Part shown: in pieces, positions 5,262 through 5,493 of the stretch
Layout of the letters: each line of letters starts with the position of its first letter
Position numbering within the stretch: the stretch's first letter is position 1
From: Lentisphaerota bacterium
Lineage (GTDB): Bacteria > Verrucomicrobiota > Kiritimatiellia > RFP12 > UBA1067
Reading direction: 5' to 3'
DNA length: 5,493 nucleotides
Assembly (NCBI GenBank): GCA_022839525.1
Contig: JALHET010000152.1
Span: forward strand, 1 to 5,493
Position numbers and translations under genes: made by a program
The notes under the pieces: model-generated
The model's database searches: none
The model's input: the letters and a program-made list of their open reading frames with translations, nothing else
Told to the model about the DNA's origin: nothing

Positions 5262-5493
5262 TCATTTCGGACTGCTGTCCACGCGTTTCAGCACGCGGGC
5301 CAGCAGCGTCTCCAACGGCGCGAAGTCCGCCCCGCAATAACCCATGTGGTTGTGCCGGCGCCAGCCCTCCGCGTACTCGCACGCGCCGAAACGGGCGCCG
5401 ACCTCACGCGCGGCGTCCGCCATGCTTTCCACGTACGAGCCCATGCCCTGCGTCGCGTCGAGCCATTCGCTCTGGCTCTTGTGCTGCGCCAGC
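5262..5493 (-). CDS. PIG-L/LmbE-family N-deacetylase, C-terminal part only
   Basis: The frame enters from the right edge and runs 76 codons to TGA at 5262-5264; the start and the metal-binding N-terminal motif lie outside the window. The piece shows AQHKSQSEWL near its beginning, then a helix (MGSYVESMADAAREVGARFG) and CEYAEGWRRHNHMGY. The H-x-S-Q-x-x-W-L followed by a helix and a Y-A-E-G-[WF]-R segment is typical of the C-terminus of zinc-dependent PIG-L/LmbE de-N-acetylases, which remove acetyl groups from N-acetylglucosamine-type sugars. The first His probably belongs to the active-site region, as in known members. Its place directly before a NagB-like gene and a sugar kinase fits a role in amino-sugar use. 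Only about a third of the usual 230-270 residues is visible, so the call relies on these motifs. Confidence 0.65.
   Translation of the reverse strand, partial: LAQHKSQSEWLDATQGMGSYVESMADAAREVGARFGACEYAEGWRRHNHMGYCGADFAPLETLLARVLKRVDSSPK

Overview
This window is GC-rich (except in its gene gaps) and every gene I can support lies on the minus strand, so transcription runs from the right edge to the left. The organism is probably a bacterium of the PVC superphylum (Kiritimatiellota, Lentisphaerota, Verrucomicrobiota or Planctomycetota). The main clue is a secreted beta-propeller protein starting its mature part with the WPQWRG signature common in that group, together with the style of the sugar-use genes. 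This is inference; nothing here fixes the phylum.

Right block, in transcription order: the C-terminal end of a PIG-L/LmbE-type sugar N-deacetylase (5493-5262), a divergent NagB-like glucosamine-6-phosphate deaminase/isomerase (5198-4269), and a PfkB-family sugar kinase (4258-3107). The last two are 10 bases apart, and the kinase ribosome-binding site overlaps the upstream stop codon. Together the three look like one catabolic operon. A plausible but unproven pathway is: deacetylate an N-acetylamino sugar, phosphorylate the amine sugar, then deaminate/isomerise it. The logic resembles the archaeal chitin route, in which the deacetylase is also of the PIG-L/LmbE type. The NagB-like protein lacks one canonical catalytic Asp, so its substrate or chemistry may differ.

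Middle gap (3106-2667): about 440 bases without a gene. It holds a perfect 13-bp GC-rich inverted repeat, a G-run tract on the minus strand with quadruplex potential, an AT-rich stretch with a CCAATATTGG palindrome, and a candidate promoter for the next gene.

Left block: a secreted PQQ-like beta-propeller protein (2666-1428), then a 240-base gap, a 51-codon reading frame that keeps only the C-terminus of an L-arabinose/L-fucose isomerase-type protein (1186-1031), and, 6 bases later, an MFS transporter (1024 to beyond the left edge). The isomerase tail is probably the remnant of a once complete isomerase gene in an operon with the transporter; a tandem 8-bp repeat sits at the point where homology ends. 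A nearly identical TGTACA-rich motif occurs in the gap upstream of both the PQQ-like gene and the isomerase remnant/MFS pair, and may be a shared promoter/operator or a dispersed repeat.

No tRNA, rRNA, CRISPR array, or intact mobile element was seen.
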